Below, one piece after another: positions 31,746 through 39,535 of a DNA stretch of 41,063 bases. The notes under the pieces were generated by a model. It had not been told where the DNA came from and made no database searches. It saw nothing but the letters and a program-made list of their open reading frames with translations. A program made the translations under genes and the position numbers. The stretch lies in assembly GCA_046565595.1 (NCBI GenBank), contig JBKHYG010000014.1:1-41063 (forward strand), read 5' to 3'. Source of the stretch: JBKHYG01 sp046565595 (lineage in GTDB: Bacteria; Actinomycetota; AC-67). How positions within the stretch are numbered: the first letter of the stretch is position 1; each line of letters begins with the position of its first letter.

Positions 31746-32818
31746 CGATCTCGATCGCGTTGGCGGCGGGGGGCACCGGGGGACACCTGCTTCCCGCCCT
31801 GGCTGTCGCGGACGCGGTCCGAGCCAAGGTTCCAGACGCCCGCATGGTGCTGATCGGTTCACACCGGCACCTAGATGCGGCTCTGGCTGAGAAGGTCGGC
31901 ATGGAAGTCGTCGCCACCGATGTGATCTCGTTCGGCAGCCTCGCGCAGATCCCCAAGGTGGCTCTACGGTTGAGGAGGGCGGTGCGCGAGGCCAAGAGCG
32001 AGCTCTCACAGCGAGAGGTCTCGGCGGTATTGGGATTCGGCGGCTATCCGAGCCTGCCGGCGGTCCTCGCGGCCGGCAGGATCGGGGCGCAAGCCCTCGT
32101 GCACGAAGCCAACGCCCTACCGAAACTCGGGCTAGCTAACGGCATCGCCGCACGGATGGGAGCCCGGGTCTTCGGCGGGTGGCCGACCACCGGATCGCGG
32201 ATCGGATCGAAACCGAAGATCGTCGGAGTTCCCCTGCGGGCCGACATCTCGGAGCTGGATCTGGTGACGGCTCGGCGAACCGCTCACGAGGCGCTGGGTC
32301 TGGAGCCGTCGGGGAAGCCTGTCATCCTGATCGTCGGGGGAAGCCTGGGTGCCCGCCGGATCAACGATGCCGCCATCGAGGCCATCCAGAGGGCATCCGA
32401 CCGGTTCAGATTCATCCTTTCGACCGGCGTCGACGATCATCAGCGCGTGGCTGATGCACTAGGCGAGGCTGCGCGGGTCTACCCCTTCATCGACGATATG
32501 GCCACCGCCTATGCGGCCTGCGATGTCGTCGTTGCACGAGCGGGGGCGGTGACCGTCGCAGAGATCGCGACGCTTGGTCTGCCCGCGGTGTTGGTTCCGC
32601 TGCCGGTCGCAAGGGCAGACGAGCAGACGCTCAACGCCGAGCAGCTCGTCGCTCGGGGACAGGCCACCATCGTCGAAGATAGGCGGCTCGATGGCGAGAG
32701 CCTGATCGGAGCGGCCGAGCAGCGTCTGGCAGCCGGCCCGGTCGAGCCCGACCGGACCCATTCGTCAGCGGCTGCGACGTTGGCGGACGCACTGCTCCAA
32801 GGGGTAACCCTTGCGTGA
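31742..32818 (+). CDS. murG: Lipid II synthase (UDP-GlcNAc transferase) MurG
   Basis: GT28 glycosyltransferase at the inner membrane face, adding GlcNAc to lipid I. 358 residues. N-domain AAGGTGGHLLPALAVAD is the diphosphate loop, GFGGYPSLPAVLAA and HEANALPKLGLAN follow; the C-domain has ILIVGGSLGARRIND, and the UDP-GlcNAc site ARAGAVTVAEIATLGLPAVLVPLPVARADEQTLNAEQL (quoted in pieces). In most MurG the motif reads SRAGAxT-x-x-E, kept here with Ala for Ser. ATG overlaps the ftsW stop; its end overlaps murC by 8 bp. Confidence 0.95.
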   Translation: MTISIALAAGGTGGHLLPALAVADAVRAKVPDARMVLIGSHRHLDAALAEKVGMEVVATDVISFGSLAQIPKVALRLRRAVREAKSELSQREVSAVLGFGGYPSLPAVLAAGRIGAQALVHEANALPKLGLANGIAARMGARVFGGWPTTGSRIGSKPKIVGVPLRADISELDLVTARRTAHEALGLEPSGKPVILIVGGSLGARRINDAAIEAIQRASDRFRFILSTGVDDHQRVADALGEAARVYPFIDDMATAYAACDVVVARAGAVTVAEIATLGLPAVLVPLPVARADEQTLNAEQLVARGQATIVEDRRLDGESLIGAAEQRLAAGPVEPDRTHSSAAATLADALLQGVTLA

Positions 32819-34193
32819 GGACTTGGCTGCCCTTGCCCCGGTGCACCTGATAGGCATCGGGGGCGTCGGCATGAGTGCCATCGCCAGGATCCTGCTCACT
32901 AGAGGTGTGGCGGTCTCTGGAAGCGACCAGAGGGACACCCCCGCGCTCGAGGCGCTGCGGGCACTGGGTGCGCGGATCTTCGTCGGACATGATGCGGCCA
33001 ACCTCGAGGACGCGACGACGGTGGTCTTCAACAGCGCGATACGCGAGAACAACCCGGAACTCGTGGCGGCTCGATCGCAAGGCCTGATCGTGTTTCACCG
33101 AGCCCAGCTGCTCGCGGCGTTGGCTCGAGGCTCGAGGACCGTGGCCGTCTCTGGTACCCATGGCAAGACGACCACCAGCGCGATGATCGCGACCATCTGT
33201 ATGCGAGCAGGTGTGGATCCCACCTTCCTGGTGGGAAGCGATGTGAACGAGCAGGGCACGAACGCGCACTCCGGTTCGGGGGAATGGTTCGTGGCCGAGG
33301 CGGACGAGAGCGATGGGTCACTGTTGTGGCTTGTTCCCGAGGTCGCGGTCATCACCAACGCCGAGGGTGATCACCTGGACCACTATTCCTCAAAGGAGGA
33401 GATCCTCGCGACTTTCTCGGCTTTCCTTGCCCAGATCACTCCGAACGGCATGGCCGTCGTATGCGCCGACGATGAGGGGTCGGCGTCCCTCGCAGCCGTC
33501 GCAGATCCGGCCCTGCGGGTCGAGACCTACGGGATGGATGCGGGAGCATGGCGGATCGGCGGCGATGGGGTGATAGCTCGAGAGGGCCGGGAACTCGGGC
33601 GTCTGCAGTTGAGCGTCCCCGGCGACCACAACCTTCGAAACGCACTTGCTGCGATCATCGTGGCGGACCATCTTGGTATCAGCATCGGAGCCTCGTTGGA
33701 GGCGCTCGCGAACTTCCGCGGGACCCGCCGACGGTTCGAAGAGAGAGGTACCGTCGGCGAGATCCGCGTCGTCGACGACTACGCCCATCACCCGACGGAA
33801 CTCGCGGCAACCTTGCAGGCTGCCAGGCAGGTGACCTCGGGTCGGGTCCTGGCGATCTTCCAGCCACACCTGTTCTCTCGGACGAAGATGTTCGCCGTGG
33901 AGATCGGGAAGGCTCTCGCGGCCGCGGACGCGGTATGCCTGCTGCCCATCTATGGGGCTCGCGAGGATCCGATCCCGGGGGTCACCTCCAGACTCCCACT
34001 CATCGCGACCCTCGAAGAGGCGCCACGCATGCCGGCCGCATTGCTTCCAGACCATCCAAGTGCCGTGCGGTGGGCGGTGCGATCTGCGAAACCTGGAGAC
34101 CTGATACTCACCCTAGGTGCGGGAGATGTGACCAGCATCGGGCCCGAGATAGTCACTGCCTTGGCTGACCGTCGGGAGTTGGCCGGTGCCTAG
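32811..34193 (+). CDS. murC: UDP-MurNAc:L-alanine ligase
   Basis: First Mur ligase, adding L-alanine to UDP-MurNAc. 460 residues. N-terminal GIGGVGMSAIA (UDP loop), SGSDQRDTPALEAL, ATP loop SGTHGKTTTSAM, EADESDGSLLWL, ITNAEGDHLDHY, and C-terminal RRRFEERG, VDDYAHHPTELAATL, IFQPHLFSRTKMF and LTLGAGDV. TTG at 32811 is the only start near the Rossmann loop, with AAGGGG (32799-32804) 6 nt upstream; it overlaps murG by 8 bp, and its own end overlaps murB by 8 bp. Confidence 0.95.
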   Translation: MREDLAALAPVHLIGIGGVGMSAIARILLTRGVAVSGSDQRDTPALEALRALGARIFVGHDAANLEDATTVVFNSAIRENNPELVAARSQGLIVFHRAQLLAALARGSRTVAVSGTHGKTTTSAMIATICMRAGVDPTFLVGSDVNEQGTNAHSGSGEWFVAEADESDGSLLWLVPEVAVITNAEGDHLDHYSSKEEILATFSAFLAQITPNGMAVVCADDEGSASLAAVADPALRVETYGMDAGAWRIGGDGVIAREGRELGRLQLSVPGDHNLRNALAAIIVADHLGISIGASLEALANFRGTRRRFEERGTVGEIRVVDDYAHHPTELAATLQAARQVTSGRVLAIFQPHLFSRTKMFAVEIGKALAAADAVCLLPIYGAREDPIPGVTSRLPLIATLEEAPRMPAALLPDHPSAVRWAVRSAKPGDLILTLGAGDVTSIGPEIVTALADRRELAGA

Positions 34194-35127
34194 AGCAGTC
34201 GATCTCGCGTTGGATGCCTTGGGAGAACTCACGGGCGCGGTTGAGGTTGGCGCGCCGATCGGCCCGTGGACCTCGTATCGGCTCGGCGGGCCAGCTGACA
34301 TCCGGGTAGAGGCGGCCAACCTCTCTGACCTCAGGTCGGTGTCCGCGGCGATAGACGCCTCGGGGATGCCGGTGCTGATCGTCGGCCGCGGATCCAACAT
34401 GCTTGTCAGCGATGCGGGTTTCCGAGGCATAGCGATCCGGCTGGGAGAAGGGTTCCGCTGGATCGACATCGCGGATGGGGCAACCCTGTCCGCGGGGGCG
34501 GCTGCGGCCCTGCCAGTTCTGGCCCAGCGGGCTGCTGAAGCGGGTCTCGCCGGGTTGGGCTTCGCGGCCGCGATCCCGGCGAGCTTAGGTGGTGCGGTTC
34601 GGATGAACGCAGGGGCGCATCATCACGAGATCGGGGAGGTCGTCGCCTCGATCGAGATCTGGCGTCTCGGGGCTGCTCGAACCGAGCGCATGACCGGCCG
34701 GGACGCAGACTTCAGGTACCGGGCAACCAGCCTGCCTGACGACGCGATCGTCACCTCGGCGACCCTGTCGTTGCGACCAGAGGAGCCCGAACGGATCAGG
34801 CAGGAGATGGAGGTCGCAAAGAGCTGGCGCCGTGAGACACAGCCGCTCAACATGCCGAACGGAGGCAGCGTGTTCAAGAACCCGCTGCCAGACCATGCCG
34901 CGAGACTGATCGAAGAGATCGTAGGCAAGGGGGAGCGGGTCGGCGGAGCAGAGATCAGCCAGGTGCACGCGAACTTCATCGTGGCCCATCCGGGTGCGAG
35001 GGCACAAGATGTGTTCGAGTTGATGGGGCAGATCCGGAACCGGGTCGCAGAAGAGACCGGGATCGAACTGGAACCAGAGATCAAGCTCATCGGATTCGAC
35101 AGGCAACCGTGGGAGGACCGATCATGA
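34186..35127 (+). CDS. murB: UDP-N-acetylenolpyruvoylglucosamine reductase
   Basis: FAD/NADPH enzyme making UDP-MurNAc. 313 residues, type II (short) MurB. Motifs: PIGPWTSYRLGGPADI, VLIVGRGSNMLVSDAGFRGIAI, GLGFAAAIPASLGGAVRMNAGAH, RDADFRYRATSL, the catalytic Ser in NGGSVFKNP, and HANFIVAHPGARAQDV. GTG at 34186 overlaps murC by 8 bp and TGA overlaps ftsQ (ATGA). murB is outside the dcw cluster in Mycobacterium and Streptomyces, so its place here is a lineage marker. Confidence 0.95.
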   Translation: MPRAVDLALDALGELTGAVEVGAPIGPWTSYRLGGPADIRVEAANLSDLRSVSAAIDASGMPVLIVGRGSNMLVSDAGFRGIAIRLGEGFRWIDIADGATLSAGAAAALPVLAQRAAEAGLAGLGFAAAIPASLGGAVRMNAGAHHHEIGEVVASIEIWRLGAARTERMTGRDADFRYRATSLPDDAIVTSATLSLRPEEPERIRQEMEVAKSWRRETQPLNMPNGGSVFKNPLPDHAARLIEEIVGKGERVGGAEISQVHANFIVAHPGARAQDVFELMGQIRNRVAEETGIELEPEIKLIGFDRQPWEDRS

Positions 35128-35792
35128 GATTGAGGACGCTGGCGATCATGGGACTGACCGTAGCCACCGGTTACGCAGGATGGCTCGGTGTCTCGAGTTC
35201 TGGGCTCGTGGCGGTCAGTTCTGTCGAGGTCATAGGGACCGAGCAGACCGACGCTGCACTGATACGCCGCGCAAGCGGGATCCGCGAAGGCCAGAACGCA
35301 CTGACGCTCGATCTGCAAGCGGCAGAGGCCCGCATAGAGGAACTGCCCCTGATCGCAGAGGCGAGCGTCTCTCGAGAAGGGCCTCTTGGGGTCATCATCC
35401 AGGTCGTTGAAAGGACCGCAGCCATCCGGGCCGTATCGGGCTCTCGAACCGACTTCTACGACAGAGCCGGGTCCAAGGTCCCTGCGCCTGCCGAACCCGG
35501 CCCGATGCCCGTCCTTAGAGGCGAGTGGGTCGGACCGGCCGAGGTGAAAGCGACGCTGGCGGCTTGGGCGGCGCTGGGTTTCTCTGATCGTGGCTCAGCT
35601 TCCTTCCAGTGGGCCGCTGGGCGAGGCCTGATCATGCAGCTTGGGTCCGTCACCGTCGTTCTGGGCGACGGCGCCGCGATGCGGCAGAAACTGACGACAT
35701 TCAGAGCCTTGAAGGCTCGGTTGAAGGGCCAGGGGGAACTCACGAGGGTCGATCTGAGCGATCCCAGCCGCCCGACCGTGAGGCTCAGATGA
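35124..35792 (+). CDS. ftsQ: Cell division protein FtsQ/DivIB
   Basis: 222-residue bitopic division protein linking the FtsL/FtsB complex to the septal synthase. One transmembrane helix at residues about 5-25 (LAIMGLTVATGYAGWLGVSS), a POTRA domain (VSSVEVIGTEQTDAALIRRASGIREGQNALTLDL, ending in EASVSREGPLGVIIQVVERTAAI), and a beta domain to the C-terminus (FYDRAGSKVP, LRGEW, VTVVLGDGAAMRQKL). Divergent but typical in layout and position before ftsZ. ATG at 35124 overlaps the murB stop (ATGA); GTG at 35109 is less likely. Confidence 0.9.
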   Translation: MRLRTLAIMGLTVATGYAGWLGVSSSGLVAVSSVEVIGTEQTDAALIRRASGIREGQNALTLDLQAAEARIEELPLIAEASVSREGPLGVIIQVVERTAAIRAVSGSRTDFYDRAGSKVPAPAEPGPMPVLRGEWVGPAEVKATLAAWAALGFSDRGSASFQWAAGRGLIMQLGSVTVVLGDGAAMRQKLTTFRALKARLKGQGELTRVDLSDPSRPTVRLR

Positions 35793-35926
35793 CCGCTGCG
35801 GCCCTCAGGTAACGCTTCGGTCAGCCAGAGCCCCGAAGTTCATCCTCAACCACGCCTGAAACTTTTTCGGTCGTGGGCTTGACTCAAGGGTGAGGCTTAG
35901 ATACCTTGACCTCAAGTAGCCGGGAG

Positions 35927-35956
35927 TTGACATAAAGTTCATCATGAAGTTGAACT
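35927..35956 (+). promoter_or_regulatory. Candidate ftsZ promoter
   Basis: Consensus -35 TTGACA (35927-35932), 18-bp spacer, weak -10 TGAACT (35951-35956). The inverted repeat AAGTTCA/TGAACTT spans from spacer into the -10, so a bound regulator would occlude polymerase. The leader to ftsZ would be about 245 nt. Confidence 0.5.
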
Positions 35957-36142
35957 TGAATGTAGCTCCTGACCTGCGGGAATCGAATATCGCTAGGTGC
36001 ACACATCTTCCCCAGTCTGCACGGCGCGACCAGACCCTCGATGAAAGCATGAGCCTTCTCGAGGGGAGGTTGAACCGTGGAGTCATGTGCTCCAACCGCC
36101 ATGGCGGGCGGACTATCGGACGGCTGATCCCGTCCGATCGAT

Positions 36143-36158
36143 GGTGCCATCCGGCACC
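36143..36158 (+). other. Hairpin 1 in ftsZ leader
   Basis: GGTGCC (36143-36148), loop ATCC, GGCACC (36153-36158): perfect 6-bp GC-rich stem. No T run follows, so it is a leader structure more than a terminator. Confidence 0.5.
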
Positions 36159-36174
36159 GGAAGGTAGCTGAGGC

Positions 36175-36192
36175 TCTGAGGGGAGTCTCAGA
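36175..36192 (+). other. Hairpin 2 abutting the ftsZ ribosome site
   Basis: TCTGAG (36175-36180), loop GGGAGT, CTCAGA (36187-36192): perfect 6-bp stem ending exactly where the AGGAGGAGGG ribosome-binding sequence starts. Confidence 0.5.
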
Positions 36193-36208
36193 AGGAGGAG
36201 GGAAGATT

Positions 36209-37306
36209 ATGGCGGCAACCCCGCAGAATTATCTGGCGGTCATCAAGGTCGTCGGGATCGGCGGTGGCGGCGTTAACGCCGTCAACCGGATGATCGAAGA
36301 AGGCCTCAAGGGCGTCGAGTTCATCGCCATCAATACCGATGCGCAAGCCTTGTTGATGTCCGACGCAGACCTGAAGTTGGACATCGGCCGTGAACTCACC
36401 CGTGGTCTCGGCGCGGGCGCAGACCCCGAGGTCGGCGCCGCAGCTGTCGAGGAAGCCCGGGAGACCATCGAAGAGGTCCTGAAGGGCGCCGATATGGTGT
36501 TCGTGACCGCAGGCGAAGGCGGCGGTACCGGAACCGGTGGTGCACCGGTCGTGGCTCAGATCGCGAAGAGCTTGGGCGCACTGACGGTCGGTGTCGTCAC
36601 CAGGCCCTTCGGTTTCGAAGGCAAGGTCCGTTCGGACCAGGCCGAGCGGGGCATCCAAGGGCTCCGCGATGAGGTCGACACGCTGATCGTCATCCCGAAC
36701 GAGCGTCTGATGGAGGTCAGCGACGAGAACACCACCGTCTACGACGCCTTCAAGATGGCCGACATGGTCCTTCACCAGGGTGTCCAAGGCATCACGGATC
36801 TCATCACCACGCCAGGTGTCATCAACCTGGACTTCGCCGATGTCAAGAAGACCCTCACCAACGCAGGGACCGCTCTGTTGGGTGTCGGCGTTGCTCGAGG
36901 CGAGGACCGTGCCATCCAGGCTGCACGCGCAGCGGTGGCGAGCCCGCTGCTGGAGACCAGCATCGATGGTGCCCGTTCGCTGCTCGTGAATGTCACCGGC
37001 GGAAGCGACCTGACCTTGTTCGAGCTGAACGAGGCCATGCGCATCGTGACCGACCACGCGCACCCCGAAGCGAACATCATCTTCGGTCACGCCACCGACG
37101 ACTCGATCGGCGATGCCGCCAAGGTGACCGTCGTCGCCGCTGGCTTCGACCGCTGGGGTGGCCGGGAGGTCAGCATCGGAGGTATCAGCCTCGAGGACGA
37201 GGATGACGAGCTCGATCTGACGCTCGAGGACACGGGGCCGCGTCGCACCGTGACCTTCGACACCGACGACGATCTCGAGGACATCCCTTCGTTCCTGCGT
37301 CGCTAG
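36209..37306 (+). CDS. ftsZ: Cell division GTPase FtsZ
   Basis: Tubulin homologue forming the cytokinetic ring. 365 residues. Motifs: VVGIGGGGVNAVNRMIEEGL (nucleotide loop), INTDAQALLMSDA, the signature GGGTGTG at residues 104-110, TRPFGFEGKVR, the synergy-loop NLDFADVKKTL catalytic region, and ATDDSIGDAAKVTVVAAGF. The C-terminal linker is short and acidic (residues about 325-350), ending in the conserved peptide DIPSFLRR that binds SepF and, in some bacteria, FtsW. ATG at 36209 follows a strong AAGGAGGAGGG site. It has its own promoter region and is closed by a strong terminator. Confidence 0.98.
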   Translation: MAATPQNYLAVIKVVGIGGGGVNAVNRMIEEGLKGVEFIAINTDAQALLMSDADLKLDIGRELTRGLGAGADPEVGAAAVEEARETIEEVLKGADMVFVTAGEGGGTGTGGAPVVAQIAKSLGALTVGVVTRPFGFEGKVRSDQAERGIQGLRDEVDTLIVIPNERLMEVSDENTTVYDAFKMADMVLHQGVQGITDLITTPGVINLDFADVKKTLTNAGTALLGVGVARGEDRAIQAARAAVASPLLETSIDGARSLLVNVTGGSDLTLFELNEAMRIVTDHAHPEANIIFGHATDDSIGDAAKVTVVAAGFDRWGGREVSIGGISLEDEDDELDLTLEDTGPRRTVTFDTDDDLEDIPSFLRR

Positions 37307-37358
37307 AACCGGCACGTCCCTCGCGCCTCTGGTTGCGCGCTAGGGACATGAGCGACGA

Positions 37359-37382
37359 GACGGGGCCCTTCGGGGCCCCGTC
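37359..37382 (+). terminator. ftsZ terminator
   Basis: GACGGGGCCC (37359-37368), TTCG tetraloop, GGGCCCCGTC (37373-37382): a perfect 10-bp stem with the extra-stable UUCG-type loop, 52 bp after the ftsZ stop. Little T run, typical of GC-rich actinobacteria. It separates ftsZ from pgeF. Confidence 0.85.
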
Positions 37383-37394
37383 GTCGTTGGAACC

Positions 37395-37400
37395 TAGGCT
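37395..37400 (+). promoter_or_regulatory. -10 element of leaderless pgeF
   Basis: TAGGCT, 9 nt before the pgeF ATG at 37410, with no Shine-Dalgarno between. The same hexamer and spacing occur before the threonine aldolase gene. The -35 region falls in the ftsZ terminator and is not recognisable. Confidence 0.4.
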
Positions 37401-37409
37401 GTCGGACCG

Positions 37410-38174
37410 ATGACCCTGTCTTGGCGTGCGCTCGATACCGTGGGAGGCCTACCCGGTGGGCTGCTTCGGGTGGACGAACATGATCAGAACATCGTGGGGG
37501 CTTTCACGACGCGCCTGGGTGGCGTGGCGGGTGACCTAGATCTGTCTCTGCGATCTACGACCGACGAAGCCGAGGTGCGTTCCAACCGCGATCGGCTCTG
37601 TTCGCAGCTCGGCCTGCCTGAGGACTCGTGGACGCTGGGAGAGCAGGTTCACGGGGCCGGCGTGCACCTGGTCGCCGACGAGGATCGAGGAGCCGGTCGC
37701 GCAGATCATCCCTCAGCGATCCCTGGCGTTGACGCCCTCTGGACCGAAACCCCAGGCGTGTCGCTCGTCGTGCTGACGGCCGATTGCGTGCCGATCCTCA
37801 TCAAGGATCCTGCACGAGCCAGGATCGCCGCGGTGCATGCGGGCTGGCGTGGTGTGGTCGCTGGGGTGATCGAGGAGACGCTGGCAGCATTCGGTGCGAC
37901 GCCGACAACGACCGCGCACATCGGCCCGTCGATAGGGCCATGCTGTTACCAGGTCGGGGACGATGTCTTGGAGCCGGCGATGGCTGCCTTCGGGGACCGG
38001 GTGCGCTCGGGTGATCGGCTGGACCTGTGGACGGCAGCCAGGCTGGCGCTGATGGGTGCGGGGGTCCGCTCGATAGACCTGGCTGCCTTGTGCACGCGCT
38101 GCGAACCCGAGAGGTTCTTCAGCCATCGGGCCGGAGCGACGGGCAGGCAAGCTGCGATCATCGGCATGAGATGA
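37410..38174 (+). CDS. pgeF: PgeF/YlmD laccase-domain protein (purine nucleoside phosphorylase / peptidoglycan editing factor)
   Basis: 254-residue DUF152 protein. Metal/active-site motifs: GEQVHGAGV with His, LTADCVPILI with Cys, AAVHAGWRGVVAGV with His, and GPSIGPCCYQVGDDV. Homologues were named laccases; later work showed purine nucleoside phosphorylase/adenosine deaminase activity, and in E. coli removal of wrongly made UDP-MurNAc-L-Ser, fitting its seat beside cell-wall genes. Conserved companion of yggS, sepF, yggT and divIVA after ftsZ. ATG at 37410 seems leaderless; its TGA overlaps the yggS-like ATG. Confidence 0.93.
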   Translation: MTLSWRALDTVGGLPGGLLRVDEHDQNIVGAFTTRLGGVAGDLDLSLRSTTDEAEVRSNRDRLCSQLGLPEDSWTLGEQVHGAGVHLVADEDRGAGRADHPSAIPGVDALWTETPGVSLVVLTADCVPILIKDPARARIAAVHAGWRGVVAGVIEETLAAFGATPTTTAHIGPSIGPCCYQVGDDVLEPAMAAFGDRVRSGDRLDLWTAARLALMGAGVRSIDLAALCTRCEPERFFSHRAGATGRQAAIIGMR

Positions 38175-38878
38175 CGAAACGACCCGACGATCTGGGCGGT
38201 GCGACGCGCCCCGACGAGATCAGATCACGCGTCGAAGACCTGAGGCGACGCCTCGAGCAGGCATGTCGATCCAGCGGACGCGATCCCGACGAGGTTCGGG
38301 TCGTCGCTGCGGCCAAGACCCGATCGGCCGAGCAGGTCCAGGCCGTGGTCGATCTGGGGATCACCGATATCGGAGAGAATCGCGTCCAGGAACTCGTCTC
38401 CAAACGGACCCGAGTCTCTGGAGCGACCTGGCATTTGATCGGGCCCCTCCAGAGCAACAAGGTTGCCAAGGTCGTCGGGAAGGTCGAGCTGATCCATTCC
38501 ATCGATTCGGTCGCGCTGGCGAACAAGGTGGCCGAGCGCGCTCGGAGCCTGGGTGTCGTCCAAGCCGTGCTCCTCGAGGTCAACATCAGTTCGGATCCCT
38601 CGAAACACGGTTTCGAGGTTGCTGCATCGGCAGAGGCCGCCGGCGAGATCGCTGCCATGCCTGGACTTGCCTTACGAGGCCTCATGGCTATCCCGGCCCG
38701 AGACGACATGGCATCCGAGAGATTCGCCGAACTGCGGCGGATCCGGGACGAGTTGGCCTCTCGAGGGTTGTCACTACCCGAGTTGTCCATGGGCATGAGC
38801 GCCGACCTCGAGGCGGCCGTGGCTGAGGGCGCGACCCTGGTCAGACCAGGAACCGCGCTGTTCGGCCCGAGGGGATAG
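38171..38878 (+). CDS. yggS: YggS/PLPBP family PLP-homeostasis protein
   Basis: 235-residue single-domain TIM-barrel protein binding pyridoxal phosphate; regulates PLP pools without known catalysis. Motifs: VRVVAAAKTR with Schiff-base lysine K49, DIGENRVQELVSK, WHLIGPLQSNKVAKVV, IHSIDSVALANK, VLLEVNISSDPSKHGF, LRGLMAIP, LSMGMSADLEAAV and VRPGTALFGPR. All cofactor contacts look intact. ATG at 38171 overlaps the pgeF stop (ATGA); the frame is open further upstream within pgeF but not used. Called ylmE in Gram-positives. Confidence 0.95.
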   Translation: MTKRPDDLGGATRPDEIRSRVEDLRRRLEQACRSSGRDPDEVRVVAAAKTRSAEQVQAVVDLGITDIGENRVQELVSKRTRVSGATWHLIGPLQSNKVAKVVGKVELIHSIDSVALANKVAERARSLGVVQAVLLEVNISSDPSKHGFEVAASAEAAGEIAAMPGLALRGLMAIPARDDMASERFAELRRIRDELASRGLSLPELSMGMSADLEAAVAEGATLVRPGTALFGPRG

Positions 38879-38915
38879 CGGTCCGGGCGGCCCTCGTCAG
38901 ACCCGCTGGCGAGCA

Positions 38916-38981
38916 TCTGTTGGAGGTCCGCCCACCCAGCTGGAAGCGTCTGTTGGGGGTCCACCCACCCTGCCGGAACCG
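38916..38981. repeat. Two-copy 33-bp imperfect tandem repeat
   Basis: Units 38916-38948 and 38949-38981 are 28/33 identical, each opening with TCTGTTGG and holding a GTCC-x-CCCACCC core. They lie in the 164-bp gap between the yggS-like gene and sepF, 62 bp before sepF. 33 bp is a multiple of three but no convincing reading frame covers it. The rest of the gap holds GTAAC/GTTAC inverted arms (38996-39018) that may belong to a sepF promoter. Confidence 0.7.
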
Positions 38982-39042
38982 AGCCTCAGGATGTCGTAAC
39001 CTTGTGAACGACCAGTTACCTGCGTGAAAGGCCTCCGCTGAC

Positions 39043-39528
39043 ATGGCGATGCGAGACCTCTGGAAGAAGACCATGGTGTCGCTTGGGCTCACCGACGGTG
39101 AGGACGAGTTCGACGAAGACCTTGATCCGGTCGTCCGGCGTCCGGAACCTTCCCCTGTTCGCACCCTCGGTGCAGCTGAGAAGCATCGAGATGACCGCCA
39201 TCCCGCAGGTCGCGGTGGTGTCAGGAGCATCCCCACCGCTCCTCCCAGGCAGGTCCATGTCGTCGAGCCTCGCCTCTTCGAAGACGCCCAGGATTTCGCC
39301 GACCGCTTCAAGAGCGGTGTTCCAGTCATCGTCAACATGAAGATGACCGAACCTAAGCATCAAGCCAAGATCCTCCAGTTCGCCTCAGGGCTGGTCTATG
39401 GCTTGAACGGAAAGATCCAGAAGGTGGGAGAGCAGGTCTTCCTGCTTTCGCCCTTCAACATGGAGGTTTCCGCCGACGAGAAACGCCGTCTCGCCGAACA
39501 CGGCTTGTTCGGTCTAGGAGAGTTCTGA
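39043..39528 (+). CDS. sepF: Cell division protein SepF
   Basis: 161-residue membrane anchor of the FtsZ ring; the main anchor in actinobacteria, which lack FtsA. N-terminal amphipathic helix MAMRDLWKKTMVSLGL binds membrane, an acidic then Pro/Arg-rich linker runs to about residue 68, and the C-terminal core (VHVVEPRLFEDAQDFADRFKSGVPVIVNM, then FASGLVYGLNGKIQKVGEQVFLLSPFNMEVS) is the FtsZ-binding domain with its GL-x-GKI-x-KVG dimer strand. ATG at 39043 begins exactly with the membrane helix. Followed by yggT after 7 bp. Confidence 0.95.
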   Translation: MAMRDLWKKTMVSLGLTDGEDEFDEDLDPVVRRPEPSPVRTLGAAEKHRDDRHPAGRGGVRSIPTAPPRQVHVVEPRLFEDAQDFADRFKSGVPVIVNMKMTEPKHQAKILQFASGLVYGLNGKIQKVGEQVFLLSPFNMEVSADEKRRLAEHGLFGLGEF

Positions 39529-39535
39529 TCCGCTC

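Larger units (their letters stand above)
35793..36208 (+). promoter_or_regulatory. 416-bp intergenic region before ftsZ with clustered inverted repeats
   Basis: The longest gene-free stretch of the window. Left part: a CTTCGG/CCGAAG stem (35815-35838) just after ftsQ. Middle, locally AT-richer: CTTGA-C-TCAAG (35878-35888), CTTGA-CC-TCAAG (35905-35916), and AAGTTCA (35935-35941) paired with TGAACTT (35951-35957), which itself contains the palindrome AAGTT-G-AACTT (35947-35957). Right part: an unusually long 5' leader with two hairpins (listed separately) and the ftsZ ribosome site. The repeated TTGA/TCAA elements look like operators; I cannot name the regulator. Confidence 0.6.

Noticed and set aside
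35944..36171. 75-codon frame with ATG in the gap before ftsZ
   Set aside because: No ribosome site, codon use unlike the neighbours, starts inside an inverted repeat and would run through the ftsZ leader hairpin.
38916..38981. CRISPR-like repeat
   Set aside because: Two adjacent, imperfect units without spacers and no cas genes.
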